Source: Mesaphorura yosii
Lineage: Eukaryota > Arthropoda > Collembola > Poduromorpha > Tullbergiidae
DNA length: 64,000 nucleotides
Direction of reading: 5' to 3'
Assembly: GCA_009869945.1 (NCBI GenBank)
Contig: WIXG01000267.1
Coordinates: 1 to 64,000 of the forward strand
Notes under the pieces: model-generated
Database searches by the model: none
The model's input: only the letters and a program-made list of their open reading frames with translations
Told to the model about the DNA's origin: nothing
Position numbers and translations under genes: made by a program
Shown here: piece by piece, positions 10,943 through 23,101 of the stretch
How the letters are laid out: each line of letters begins with the position of its first letter
Numbering within the stretch: the stretch's first letter is position 1

Positions 10943-13900
10943 TTATCTTCTAGAAGGCATCAAAGGTCTCTGTGTTGATTCCGTAGGCATTAATGGTCTC
11001 TGAGTAGAATCTCGTTTCGGTGTGTTTTCCCTGGAAGGTCTTGATGGCGGGACGGGCGCCTGTTGTTGAGAGCCTAGGGCAATGAAAGCTGGAGGTGGTA
11101 GCACCACACCTGCCGCGGATCTCGTTCTTTCGGCACTGCAAGAAGTTGGCATTATTAGAATTGTAAAACTGAGATGCAACTGCGATATGGCTCAGAGAAC
11201 CGAGAACCTTACCTCGGCGATCTTGAACTTCGCTTAAATATCCCTTTCACCTTGTCCTTCAGCTTCATTCCACTCGATTCCTTTCCTCTTGTCCCGCCGT
11301 CCGTCTCAGACGTTAGTGACGATATGGAGCTAGAGTTCGAGGCTATTCCAGCAGCCTACTCAAAACAAACGTAAAATTAGAACTTCTAGACCCTTGAGAG
11401 GCGATGAGGATTGATTGTGTAACCTGAACTCCAGCTTGAAGGACTCGTTCTGCGGTAGGAGAGTCTTCTATACTCTTCGATTTGACGAACTTCTTCATCT
11501 TTCCAACTAGGCCTGAACTCTTTGGTTTCTCGCTCTTGCTTGACATCGTCGAAAACCTGCGAAAAGCAACGATAGGGCTACCTGTTAAAGGAATCTCTTC
11601 ACTTTGAATTTTTCTATTATACCTATCGACGCTGGATCCTCTTGAATCGATTGACTTTAGACTTGAAGCACTTCCAGCATCTGAGTCGCCCTTCCAAATT
11701 TTCTACAATTTTAAATTAAATTATTTGTAGATACTTCAGGACGCAAATTGATTAATTGGTAGTTAATTTTACCTGTTCGTCAGGCATTGAAACAGTTTGC
11801 TCCAAAGATAAGCTCTTTCTGTACAAGCTTTTGTCGTTGCTTTTGTCTGAAGCTCTCAGTTTCGATGTGCGTTGCAGAGTCGCGCTGGAGGTGCTGCCGG
11901 CCTCACTTGGGGTTCGACCACGACCCATGGGCAGAGTGACATTGGAACCTGAAGACGATCCAGCGTACTTTTTCGTGACTCGGGTTACATTTCCAGCCGT
12001 TCCATAATGTTCCTTGCCGTAGGCGGAACTTGAGATTGTTAAGTCCCGCGGAGAAGGCAGATCGTCATCTCCTTCGCCTGGGAGCAGGCGACGCTGACGA
12101 ATTAGTTTCTCAATCTTAGCACAAACTTAATTAGTTCCTTACCAGCGGAAGCAGTTCGCCTGAAATTACTCTTTCGTTTGTCTTTAGTATTGGCCAGAGC
12201 CAGATCTTCCGGTTCCTTCAGTTGTTTGATGTTATTCAGGTACGCGAGAATTTCTCCCAAGTTCACCTTTCCGCCAAGTTGCTGTTGTGGAGAAGCAGCA
12301 AGCGGAGCGAGGTGATGAAGAAGTTTATCCAGAATTTTATCACGTTCCAGATACACTCTTCGAATTTCCAGTTCCTTCTTAAGCTGGATTTCTTTGTCTT
12401 TCTCCAGTTTCTCACGATCACGACGGAGTTTCTCATTGGCGGTCCTCAGTTTTGCGTGAGCGTCACGAAGTTCTAATAAATCACATTGTGATTCTCCAAT
12501 CTTGCGTTTCATTTCTTCTTGGTCTTCTTCTAATGCCAGTTTTGTTTGCTCCAGTCGCCTCTTTGCTTCAACTTTCTCCCGTTCCCTTTCCCTTTCAATC
12601 TGTATACCCAGAACGAGAATGTGAATGGCAACAAACACACGCAAGCAGAAACTAGCAATTACCTCTTGTAATGTGGTCTTCAAGTCCCTCGCTAAAGTTG
12701 TTGCTTCTTTAAGTCTTCTCTGCTGTTCTTCACGTTCTTTCTGCCACGCTAATTCTAATCGCGTCTTTTGTCCCGCCGCTCGTACTCGTCCACTTGCAAG
12801 CAGCTTGTCTTCCTCCAGCTAAAAACCGGCAGATACATTTAGAAACACTACTTCCAATATAAAAAATACAACTTACTTCATTGATCTTTTGCTGCAATTC
12901 GCCAAATTTCATTTCCCATGAAGAATGTTCTGTTGCAAGCTCGGTTTTCGCCCTTGCCGTCTCTCGTTTCGATTCTGACAGGTCATCCTCCAGAGCAACA
13001 ACTCGTTCTTGGAGCGTGATCACTGCAGCGCGTGCCCCGGTCGCAGCTTCTTCTAACCCGCTAGACAACGAGTCTCTTCGAAGGTTGGTTTCGCGATCAC
13101 CTCTCGATTTAAGTTCTGCAATTGCTCTTTGCGCAGAGTCAACCATTTGCCGAAATGTGTCTCGTTCACGCTTTGCACGATTCAGTTGAGAATGAACAGC
13201 AGAGATTTCTTCAGCCTTCAACGCAATTTCCTGCTCGTGTCTGAGTTTCATTTGAGCCACTTCGTTCTTGTGTTGTTTCTCTTCCAAATGAAGCCTATGA
13301 AAATGCCAAAAATTGTAAAGACGACTTTTCTCGACGTGTATGTTTTCTACTTTCCTTACCTTTCTCTGATAGCTTTGATTTCCTTCTCTGACTTTTGTCC
13401 GGAGTCATTGGACGAAAGGTTTCTCATTTGATGCTGTGAAAGCTTCTCAAAGTCTTCAAGTTGTCTTCGCAATTCGTCGTTCTCCTTCTGCATGGACATA
13501 ATTTGGTCCTTGTAAATGCTCAGCTCTCGCTTCTGACTATCAAGCTCAGTCGATTGCTCCTTGAGAAGATGCTTGAGTCGGGACCCATCTTGAGCTACAT
13601 TTCCTGTATCATTTGGAATGTTGCGCTTCTGACTTGCCTTCTCCACTTCCTTCATCTTTTCCTATTTGAATTACAAATTAATACATCAATTTCTCAATCA
13701 GTCAAAGTCAATCACCACTCAGATTTTGCGTCTTACTTCAATTGCCAATTTCTCCTTTATCCACGTGTCTTGTCTGGTGTTGAACGTTTCCCTCAACGTT
13801 TTCAGTTCCTTTTCAATCGTATCGTATTCTTTCGCCAAGACCAGCCGACTTTTCTCCAGTTTTTCTTTCTCGCTCATCAAGTTTGAATTCTTCAGTACAA

Positions 13901-16900
13901 AATCATCCTGAATTGCTTCGTAGTGCTCTTTCATGGTTGAAATGTCCTTCTTAAACTTTTCAATGTGACCCAACAAAGTTTTATTCGACTCAGAAAGTTG
14001 GTAGTTCCTCTTCTCAAGTGACTCTGTGCTTTCTTTTGCTTTATTTATTTGCTCTCCGGCGTGACTTATCTGTCGGGCACATTCTTCTTTTAGCTTCGCC
14101 ACTTCCTCTTGCACTCGCCTTAGTTCAGCCTTTGCTGCCTCAAGTTCTTGATTGTTTAGTGTAGGCGATGTTGGACTCGTAACGCGTCTTTCCACAGATT
14201 TGTCCCTGATTCCTTTAGTTTTGGATTTCGCTGTTGCAAGTTCGCCCTGAATCCGATCGATTTCACGTTCCTTTTCAATCAGTTTTCGTCGTAGCACGGA
14301 AACTTCCTCCACATTCTACACAGAATGTCAAATAGCACACTTTTGGTCAAGAAATCAAGTACACCTATTAAGTGATATCTTTAAAACAAGAACTTACTGG
14401 TGACTTCACCACATTTAACTTGGCAGCCTTTTCCAAAGACTCGATTTTGTCTTGACACATGTGCAGTTCCTTACTTAGTTTCGTATTTGTCTTTTCTAAA
14501 TCTTCTATCTTTCTTCGAAGTATTGATGACTCCTGTTCATTTATATCGAGCTGGAGTTTGAGGTCGGTAGCTGAATCTCCGGCGGCAGTGCTGCTTCCGT
14601 TCACTTTTCCAGTAGCTCCCTTGCCTTTAACCCCTTCAGCGAGTTTTAGCGTTGACATTTTCTTGACCTGAATCAGCAATGATTCGTTCTCTTCCTCGAT
14701 TCTGCAGATCTGAAATGATAATTTGCATGGCCATTTTCAAGAAAGAACCGAATTTGTTCTGTTCACATTCGTAAGTCACCTTTTGCATCATGGCGTTGAC
14801 TTCCTCCTCGGCGAACTTCAACTGCTCTCTCAAATCCGATTCTCGCTCCAATGACGACTGCAGGTCACAAAGGAGTTGTGCAGGATCCACTTCACTTGTA
14901 ACGGGAGGATCGACCGTTTCTCCCGAAGGTGCCTTTGTCAGAACTGGGCTCTTCTTTTTCGTGCCCAACTTTGGTGATAATTCCAATTTATTCGTTGTTG
15001 CTCCAAGAGATGCGCCTCCTCGCAGTTTCTCATTTTCAATCTTGTATTTTGCAAGTTCTTGCTCGAGTTGTGCAATTTTACCAGAGTTTTTATCACTTTC
15101 AATACGAATTTCTAACTCCTTCTTTTCGGCTTCGACTTGATCACAGCGTTTCTCAACTTTTCGTAACTTAAACTGAAGAAGCCGACAATTCTTCGTCGCT
15201 TCATCGAGCTCCTTCTTGATTGTGGCAAATTCCTCAGATTGCTCTTCACGGAAGCTGTCTTGCATCTCCTCGAATTCATACTGCATGTCGCGCATTTGTT
15301 GAAGTGCATCTCGCTTGTCTTCGCTCAGCTTGTCGATTTCGGCTTCTGCGCTCACGAGCTTGGAACGAAGTTCAGCCACCGTTCTCTGAAAATGTTACAT
15401 TTAAGGTAGATTGTCAATTGATCACTCGAGTTGTCAGATCCACATCTGTGTTTACCTGCATGAAATCGTTTGTTGGCCTCGACGCAAGTTCTTTCTCCAT
15501 CTCACGCACGCGAGTTTCGAAGTGCTTCTGTTCATCTTTCAAATCCTCGTTTGCCGATGCCAACTGATTCACTTTCTGCTGAAGTTTTATGTACTCTGCG
15601 GACTTTAAAAGGAAAGAAATTTATAACGATTATATGATATAACATATTAGCACAAATAATAATGAGATCCTATAGATTCATTCTTAATTCTCTTTTCTCC
15701 TCACTTGTGCTTTCGGGGCTTCCAGATTTGAGACGCGTCTTGTGAGGATGTCCGCTTTCTCCTTTTCTAATTTATCACATTTTTCTTTCAGGCGGTCGAC
15801 TTCCTTCTTCATTTCCTCAAACTCCCAGAGACTGACTCCTTCACCGGTGGCATTGGCAGCATTATTGGCCATCACATCGACTAACGTCGTTTCAGTAGTC
15901 TCCGTGGTGGTGGTCATGCTCATTGTCTCATCGTCGTCGTCCGGTTTCTTCTTTTTGTTCCGGCTGCTTTTCACCTGAAGACAAGACCAAGTGCTGTTCA
16001 AGTTAACACACAAAATGTGCATTCTGTTCGTGTACACCGCCAAGCAGAGCACCATGCTAGCGGCGGAAGCAGCAATGCGGATTCCGTTTAAATTAATCGT
16101 TGCTTCGAACCGCGACGAATCGTTAACAAGACCAACCAAGGAAGCGGGTTTCTGGGAGAGGCCGGACAACGATATTCTAGGCGGTGAGTTCAGGCATTAT
16201 ATTGCACATTCAAGGTCGGGAGCTTAATATTTGTATTAATGCGCAGGCAAAGACTTGCAGTCAGGTGGAACTTGGTTTGGAATAAATACCGCAACTGGGA
16301 AGCTCGGGATTCTGCTTAACATCATGGGTGGAACTAGGCCAGAATTAACTACGTCAAGAGGAAGTTTCATTACCAATTTCTTACGATCACCCAAACATTT
16401 AACTGGCTGGACGTACTGCAAAAATTTGCTCCAGGACCCCTCCTTAGACATATTTCACAGTTTCAGTCAGTTTAATTTAGTTACGATTGATTTGTTGGAG
16501 GATGCGGCGGATGGTCAAAAACAGCCGAGGTAATGGCGCACTGATGACTGAAATATGACCCCAGGAATTCCCATTTCCATACGATTTCGACATTCGGATC
16601 GACGCGTCTTTTACCTATTCACTTTTCATGTTCACACCCACTGGCCACTAGCCTCACTGGCAATTCAATGGAATTTGCGTGTAAAAGTACTCTCGAACTT
16701 CAGCCAGCCCATTCAGCGGTAATCGGGTCACTAAATTCTTTCTGCTTGTCTGTTTACACTTTACATTTCCTACAACTTCTACCCGATTCACTCTACCTTC
16801 TCGCAATGAAGTTTCTGCAGCATTTATACAACTACGCTACAGCCATCGTTTCATAATTTCGTAAAATAAACAGTAACAGTTGGAATGATTTAAATGGATT

Positions 16901-18868
16901 TTTTAAACAAAAATACATCTGGTTTCTGGTTTGCTCATACATTTAATGCCTCAAAGTCAAAGCTTCAGTCTTTCAGTGCAAGTTCGCGTGGCTCATAACA
17001 TAACTTCTCCTCCCGAACTTAATGCCAAGGCCTTTATCTTTCTCACTTTAGATTAAACCCGAGTGCGGCTGGATCTTTTCCGCGGATCACTTATTTCACG
17101 AATCATCCTACCGCAATTTCGAAAACTGAACCTGAGCACATCACAACGAGCTTCTTCTCAATTGGAAATTCTATCATCAGCAAACCTTTCCAGAAGTCAA
17201 TTCACGGTGTACGACTGTTTGAGCAAATTTTGTACACCTCGGACACAATCTCACGTGATGAACTGAAGATGCGACTGCTGCAGTTTCTAAAATCGACTGA
17301 CAAGTAATGCAATTCCGACATCAGCCTATTTTTAGAGCTGGCTAAATTTCACTTGACAATGCAACGGCCTTTCTGACTTTCTGCTAATCTTTTCAGCCTT
17401 TCGCAATGTTCCAAGAATTCATGTTTACATTTTACGGTCATAAATTTTTTTCTCTTCTCTTCCTCTATTGTTTGCATGCAGGTATTACCCTGATCCTGTG
17501 ATACAGGCGCAAGGTGACGGAAAGCCTGACGAAGCTCTAAGAGGAGGCAGCTCTATCTTTGTACAGCCATCCGACTTTCAGGATTTGTACGGAACAAGGT
17601 GTGGACACATATCCATCTCACTCTCTCAGAACTTTAAGAAAAACAGTCCCGCGTACCTAGTCACAATTCCATTCTAATACACTTCTCATCGTAGAACACA
17701 CACTATCGCACTGGTGGACAACGACAACAACGTCGACTTTCATGAATGGACTTTAAACCAACCCGTGGACATGACAGCGCCCGAATGGACTGAATCGCAC
17801 TTCAATTTTCACATTCCACGACAAACGAAGCAGCACTAACTAACCTGGATTATAAAAGCAACGTCTGCCGACGATTCCGCTCCGTCATCCATGTTTTCGT
17901 CTAGCGAAGATGGAGAGGAAGAATCATCCCGTGATTGCGAAACTTCTTGCACACCTTGAATTAACAGTCGTTTCTTCTTTGTCTTTTTCCCCGACTTGTC
18001 TTTACTGTCGCCCGCTGAAGATTCCCCCGGTAATAAAAGTAATGGTGATGTGGACTTCGGGCTTTTCTTCCCTTTCTGTTCGTTGTCTGCTGATATCTCA
18101 AATGTTGAAACTGGCGTAGGCGTTTTCGACCTGGGCGGTGGGGTGGGCGACGAGGAGCCATCTTCACGCTCGGGCTCCGCATTGAAACTGCTTGCTTTTC
18201 TTAATTTAACTGTGAACGTCTCTGAAATCGAATTTGAGTAAAGGTTTTGCTCGGGATCGATGACCTGCGAAAGGTCTGTCGTGTTTCGTCTCAACGGCGA
18301 TCCGATTTCTGAAAATGAGGTGAAGGACATGTAAATTCTTCAAGATCGATCGGTCGCCGATCAAAGTTGTTCTTTAGTTAAGTTACCAGGTGGCGAAAGA
18401 TAAGATGAGGAAGGTTTCTTATCGTCGACTGAAGCAACACCCGTCCGGTGTTTTTCGAGCCTGAGCCAAACAAAGGAAAGTGAATTGAGTTCTTCCTGGC
18501 ATACGTAATTTACTAGACATGTGTCCAGTAAATAGAATGTGCTTTATTAGAAGCGTACCTTTCGCGAGCTGCCCTGGAAAGTGAGGAGTATGGAGTGCTG
18601 AAGTCTTTGTCTTCAGTTGAGGTACTTGGCGTATCTGTCGAGGCGCTGCGTCGCATACCTCGCTCAATCTCATCCTTCTTTGGTGCGTGCTCTTTGTACT
18701 CTCTACAAGACAGTCCAACAGTCGTAAACACTTCTATTACAGTAATTAACTAATGCTATGAGGTATTAACAGGCATGTTAAAAGTACTTACCTGAAACAA
18801 CGCTTGCATCTTGTCGGCCAACGAACTTGAGGGTGGAACCCAAGCGGACACAGCGGATCTTTCGGCAT
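10943..18868 (-). CDS. Large coiled-coil protein, probably MTCL/SOGA-like
   Basis: Eighteen exons join in phase on the minus strand, from ATG at 18868 to the stop at 10943, giving 1619 aa. Exon ranges: 18868–18792, 18702–18559, 18460–18387, 18308–17845, 15974–15705, 15602–15456, 15385–14780, 14709–14398, 14315–13737, 13661–13360, 13294–12877, 12818–12663, 12599–12143, 12077–11773, 11702–11623, 11556–11424, 11355–11213, 11135–10943. The N-terminus has a Cys cluster (C7, C21, C24: RCKRCFREYKEH) and a Ser/Pro-rich region. Long coiled coils fill about residues 290–1290. The tail is basic and Ser-rich (KMKKFVKSKS, GIFKRSSRS). Blocks such as YEFEEMQDSFREE, NCRLLQFKLRK and DLREQLKFAEEE recall the MTCL/SOGA family, which crosslinks microtubules. 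That name is from memory of the family and moderately sure. Intron 4 contains TANGO2 on the other strand. A true start further upstream is possible. Confidence 0.72.
16015..17839 (+). CDS. TANGO2: TANGO2 homolog (NRDE family), nested in an antisense intron
   Basis: Five exons, 16015–16183, 16247–16529, 17052–17303, 17482–17598 and 17695–17839, join in phase to give 321 aa. The N-terminal MCILFVYT, the SNRDE motif that names the family, RPT, FWERPDNDILGG, GGTWFGIN and GKLGILLN are diagnostic of TANGO2. Family knowledge: TANGO2 was found in a screen for Golgi organisation and secretion. Its loss in people causes metabolic crises and rhabdomyolysis, and roles in heme or lipid handling and at mitochondria have been proposed. 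Compared with the human protein (276 aa) there is a short insertion between MCILFVYT and the IVASNRDE strand. The whole CDS sits inside intron 4 (15975–17844) of the minus-strand coiled-coil gene. Confidence 0.95.
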
Positions 18869-20407
18869 TTTGCAGTTTCGTGTATCAGTTCAGTTATCAC
18901 AACACATAGAAAATGCTTATAAACTTGTGACTAGAATTGTCGAATAATTGTTGACCTAGGACCTTGCTTCTAAACTTGACTGCGTTCGTTTCGATTTCAG
19001 ATTTCGGTACTATTAGCAGGTATCCATTGCTGGCTCAGCTAAAGCCATGCTGAACTATGCTGAGACGAGAATTTTCGTGTTTCTATTAAATATATTTTGT
19101 AACCACAATTTGATTGGGAAATATTTATGTAGGAGCCAGTAGCTTCCTTCTCGCATGGCTGAGGAACCAGCTCGTAGCCGTGGCCGTAGCTGATAGTTAA
19201 GAGATGAGATTGCAATGGAATTCGATTCGTAATCGTAAGCAGGGCCAGCCAGCTAGCCAGTAATGCAGTGAGGAGAAGAAGAAATGCGAAGTAAGACCTC
19301 GTTCTCATTCACCAAACCAACTTCTTCCCAACTCCAACATTTACTGTCTACTTACTTTACGAGGACTCGTAATTGCTCCATATCTTTGCACAATAAATCC
19401 TACGCCTGCCTGCCGAGGAAGACTACCTTCACAACACGTACGCGGAGATGTAAGCAAAGATTTTATTGTAAGTATTAAAAATGGCTCACGGATGGGAAGA
19501 GTAAAGAAGCAGCAGAAGTACGAGCAGCTAAAAATAGACTTAATCATGAAGTCAATTTTGGATGCTATGCCCAGTAAACAACTGGCTGTCTGCGATATGT
19601 ACTCTACGGCTCTACTGACTTCATTCTCACGTCGAAGTGAAGATAAAACATCGGAGATATGGGCTGGTGGCAGTGTAGTCTCTGTTCACTGTACCGCACC
19701 ACTTTACGGGTTGAAAAAATTGGCACGGAATGCATACAAAACTGTGTTACAGAGTTTCGGAGTCAACTCGAAGAATAAGAATGAGGGTCGACCTTCTAGT
19801 GTCTAACATACTAGTCAGAGAAACTTAGAGCTTGACCTTACGAGTCGAGATTCTTAATTCTCATTTTGAAAAATGAAGCGACCAAACCGAGTTTGAGCTA
19901 GACCAGAATGACAAACGACAGAAGCAGCACAGAATGGAATTTAAAACCTTACATGACTCCTCAAGTGTCAACGATGAGCAGTCAGTCAAGTTTACGGTTG
20001 GCTGATAAGGGCACCCTATGAGATCTTCGTTACTTATTTTTTACATTGCTGTAACTGTCACTACCAGTGCCTTTACATCAGTTTGTTTATGCAATACACT
20101 GTTCGTATGAAGGAATTAAGTTGAGCAACTTCTTGAGCGTCTGTCATGAAGATTTACGTGTGGGATTAATATGGTTAATGATGTTTTCGCTTTCATCAGC
20201 CAGCAAAATAAAAGGCCAATGTTCGATATCGATGATGACCTCTTGAGTCTTGATGTCTTGTCTTGAGCTGAGTCAAAATCTCTTTACTTATTAAAGATAT
20301 TCAGCAAAATATCCTTTGCGTACAAAGACAATAAATATAAAATCAGATGAAATATCTACGGCTCTAGTCAGTTAGCAGCATGTTGACTTGAGCGCCCAGC
20401 TCTGGCC
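18869..20407. other. intergenic region with two unconvincing small ORFs
   Basis: About 1.5 kb between the start of the coiled-coil gene and the 3' end of GTF2H3, both on the minus strand. It should hold the promoter of the coiled-coil gene. A minus ORF (19308–19039, 89 codons) starts MRTRSYFAFLLLLTALLASW, a good signal peptide or anchor followed by …YGHGYELVPQPCEK. A plus ORF (19492–19806, 104 codons) is basic at its start. Neither resembles a family I know, and neither has a supporting splice pattern. The first could be a small secreted peptide gene. Confidence 0.3.
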
Positions 20408-21628
20408 TCAATGAGATTTCGGAGATTTACTTCTGCTCTTTCCAGCTCCATCCTTCGGTGGAAGGATCATAGGCGGCACTTTAAAGATCGCGTGGCATGT
20501 GGAGCAAATCGGGCTGAATTTACAAAATACTGTTGAAAAACAATAAAGACATTAGGACGAGTAGAAAGCGGTATTGTAGCTTTGTAGCTAGCTTACTTGA
20601 TAGACAAACGCTGCAAACGAAACCTAATGAAATTAGCTGGCGGTGACAAAAGCAGGCGGCTCGGTAATCAACAGGTACAGGTGGTGGTACAGCTAAATGT
20701 TTCCTCATTAAGACGTCTGGCAGAAATATCCAAATCAAATACTCGAGCAGCCCGTGTGGACCAGTTGGCGGACGCAGACAAGTTCCACCAGTAATATCAG
20801 CACCTTGGCTCAACAAGGTCGCGTACTGACCAAGAATGCAGGCATCAATTACGACTCCCTAAGATGAGAAATGTGCAACAGTGAATCACTCATTGTATTG
20901 CTCCAACTCAAAAAATTATTCACCTTTTGGATTTCCCTCAATCTTACCTTCTTTTGGGCAGTAAAGAATACATTCATGAAAGCCATGTATTGCGCAGTTG
21001 ATTCACAACTTCCTGAAATTGTACAGATTCTTGCGACCAACTTCTCATTATTTGGAATCTCCTTTTCCCTCCTGGTAAGTTTGACATGTTAAGTTTTCGA
21101 TCACATCAAGCGGAACGTGGAACCTCAAAAGTACTAATTTCTAAATGTACCTATTCACGTAGCAAAGTGCACGACCAAGGGCACTCGCCAAGCATGAGGC
21201 CGGATTTAAGATAGTTTGCTGCTGTGAATCAGGAGTGAAGAATGATTTACTTAGGAGAACTCGTCGTACGTTCAATCTAACTGTCTTCTCGAGATCCTGA
21301 AACCCTTCAAATTGGCCATCTTGCTGTCGTACGACTGGTACCACCTCACCGTGCCGGCGTTCCATCGGAAACATATACTGGCTGCAAAGCGAAATGAAAA
21401 TTAGTAACAAACGAGATGAGCACTACCTCTAATTCCCAATTATTACCTCTGAGTTAGGTCAGAAGAAATGACAGCAATTTCATTTTCGGGCTGAAGCATC
21501 CGATGAATATTTGCGAAGGTGATGATGGTATCAACAACAGTGAAGAAGCTCTTCGGGTCTTCGCGAACGTATTTCTGAGCTGGACTCATATCAATTACCA
21601 GTATCAATAGATTGCGTGTTGTTTCCAT
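20408..21628 (-). CDS. GTF2H3: TFIIH core subunit 3 (p34/Tfb4)
   Basis: Five exons, 21628–21447, 21381–21151, 21071–20948, 20858–20597 and 20529–20408, join in phase to 306 aa; human GTF2H3 has 308. A von Willebrand A-like domain starts with [11 protein letters not shown] and includes [20 protein letters not shown] and the run GVVIDACIL … ADITGG. The C-terminal zinc-binding part has [19 protein letters not shown]. The motif [11 protein letters not shown] is family-diagnostic. Family knowledge: p34 pairs with p44 (GTF2H2) in the TFIIH core, which opens promoter DNA for RNA polymerase II and unwinds DNA in nucleotide excision repair. All expected zinc ligands are present. It is transcribed in the same direction as the coiled-coil gene downstream. 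Confidence 0.96.
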
Positions 21629-22300
21629 TGTTGAAGAAAAAGATTACGTCTTAAGTTCTACTTCGTAACTCAACAATCAGAATTTCCTGGTGTCCCATAT
21701 GATTCAAGTTCTCGTTTACTCACTGCCCAACGCTTAAATAAATGAACACGGGTATTATTGCTGATTGCCGGTCATGCTGGCTAATCAAGCCGTTAATATT
21801 GAGTCAAATACACGAGAGTGAGCACGGATAAGAACCGGCCGCACGAAATCAAAAGCGAAATTGAATCTGATGTAGCGAAACTGTTTACCGCGCCACAATT
21901 CGCGAATCTCATATCGTCTCTCGTAATTACAGGAACGGTCATACAGACAATGCAGGCGGAAGCGTCAGGCAAATGTCATGTTTTTCACAACTAATTAGCC
22001 TTGCTCCTTATCTACACTAAACCTTGACTGAAGTTAATCTCAGATTAGGAAGAGTTGCGTACAGCGAACACAGCTGCTTTGTTGTTTCAACGGATTAAAC
22101 ACGAAAGTCCGAATTTCGTAGAAAAACATTTATGATAAGCCACAACGCAACGGAATAAAATTGTTTAAAAAGTTGGAACATTGGATCAGTGTCGCCTTAT
22201 TGAGCATAGACTAAGGTTTTTTAACTATCCTTCTATTTTCTGCTCAAAACTAAGAGTTGGACGTTCAATCCTTGAAAACGCTTCGGCAAATACTGTAGTT
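21629..22300. other. divergent intergenic region (GTF2H3 / peritrophin-like)
   Basis: About 670 bp between two divergent genes. For the plus gene, a TTTAAAA run at about 22164 is followed about 22 bp later by TCAGTG (22186–22191), a weak candidate TATA-like plus initiator pair. No coding exon was seen. Confidence 0.4.
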
Positions 22301-22743
22301 ATGTCGAAAACTTTGGCTGCCATATTCGCATTCGCGTTCGTGGTATTGAATCATAATAATATTCTACATTCCAAGTGCAAGGTACACTTCATGACTAATA
22401 TTAAAATGAATTTGCGCAGATCCTGATCGCGATTTCTGGAAGTCAAGGTCAAGATGAAGTCACAAACTGCACTGTCGCCGACCTTGAATCCGGCATGAAT
22501 CCACCGGACTGCACGATGATGGACTGTACTTCGTTACCACCATGCACAAAGACAACCGGAGCTGACAAGTGCACGCAAGTTGGGTGGTTCAAGAGTCTTC
22601 GTTGTTTTGAGTACTACTACTGTCAAGCTCACGCGGGCGGGTTCTTGCAGTACCGTGACAGGTGCGGTGCATCACCACGCGGGTTTTACCAGCATTTCGA
22701 TGAGGAGATTCAACAATGTGATGAATGTAATTTAGTAGAATAG
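22301..22743 (+). CDS. Small secreted chitin-binding (peritrophin-A/CBM14-like) protein
   Basis: Exons 22301–22381 and 22420–22743 give 134 aa. The start MSKTLAAIFAFAFVVLNHNN is a hydrophobic signal sequence. The C-terminal half carries a Cys pattern with aromatic spacing, RCFEYYYCQAHAGGF…YRDRC…GFYQHFDEEIQQC. This fits the type-2 chitin-binding domain (C…C…Y/F-x-C…C…G…FD…C). Family knowledge: such proteins bind chitin in cuticle or peritrophic matrix. The N-terminal part has extra Cys (DCTMMDCTSLPPC). The intron of 38 nt (22382–22419) is unusually short but has GT/AG and restores the frame to the signal peptide. A broken relative lies at 26.8–27.4 kb. AATAAA follows at 22755. Confidence 0.7.
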
Positions 22744-22754
22744 GCGAAGCATCT

Positions 22755-22760
22755 AATAAA
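22755..22760 (+). promoter_or_regulatory. polyadenylation signal AATAAA
   Basis: AATAAA 12 bp after the stop codon of the peritrophin-like gene, implying a very short 3' UTR. Confidence 0.5.
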
Positions 22761-23101
22761 TACACCACAGCTTGCACTAGAATAAATGATTGCTAAATTG
22801 AAAATGACCCTCACACAAGGCGGTAATTCATTCGCAATTTAAGTGTTGTCATGTTGCACCCATGTCTAAATTCTTGGCGCGGCGAGGCTTGGATTCTGGG
22901 CAATGAAAAATGTCAGCGATTTGTGATTCTGCAAAATGACCCAGAAATAGAAATTTTCCACGGCACAGATTACGTCGGGGCAAATGGCATCACCTCCTGC
23001 TGAAGACGCGCCCACTAATGCTTAACCGGATTTTAGTTGAGACAAAATTGAGACCTTGAGAATAAAGTCGGCCGAATCAGAGAGAAATTGTCCAAGTAGC
23101 C

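Noticed and set aside
19492-19806. 104-codon plus ORF with a basic start
   Set aside because: Composition is unremarkable, with no family likeness and no splice support; left inside the intergenic description.
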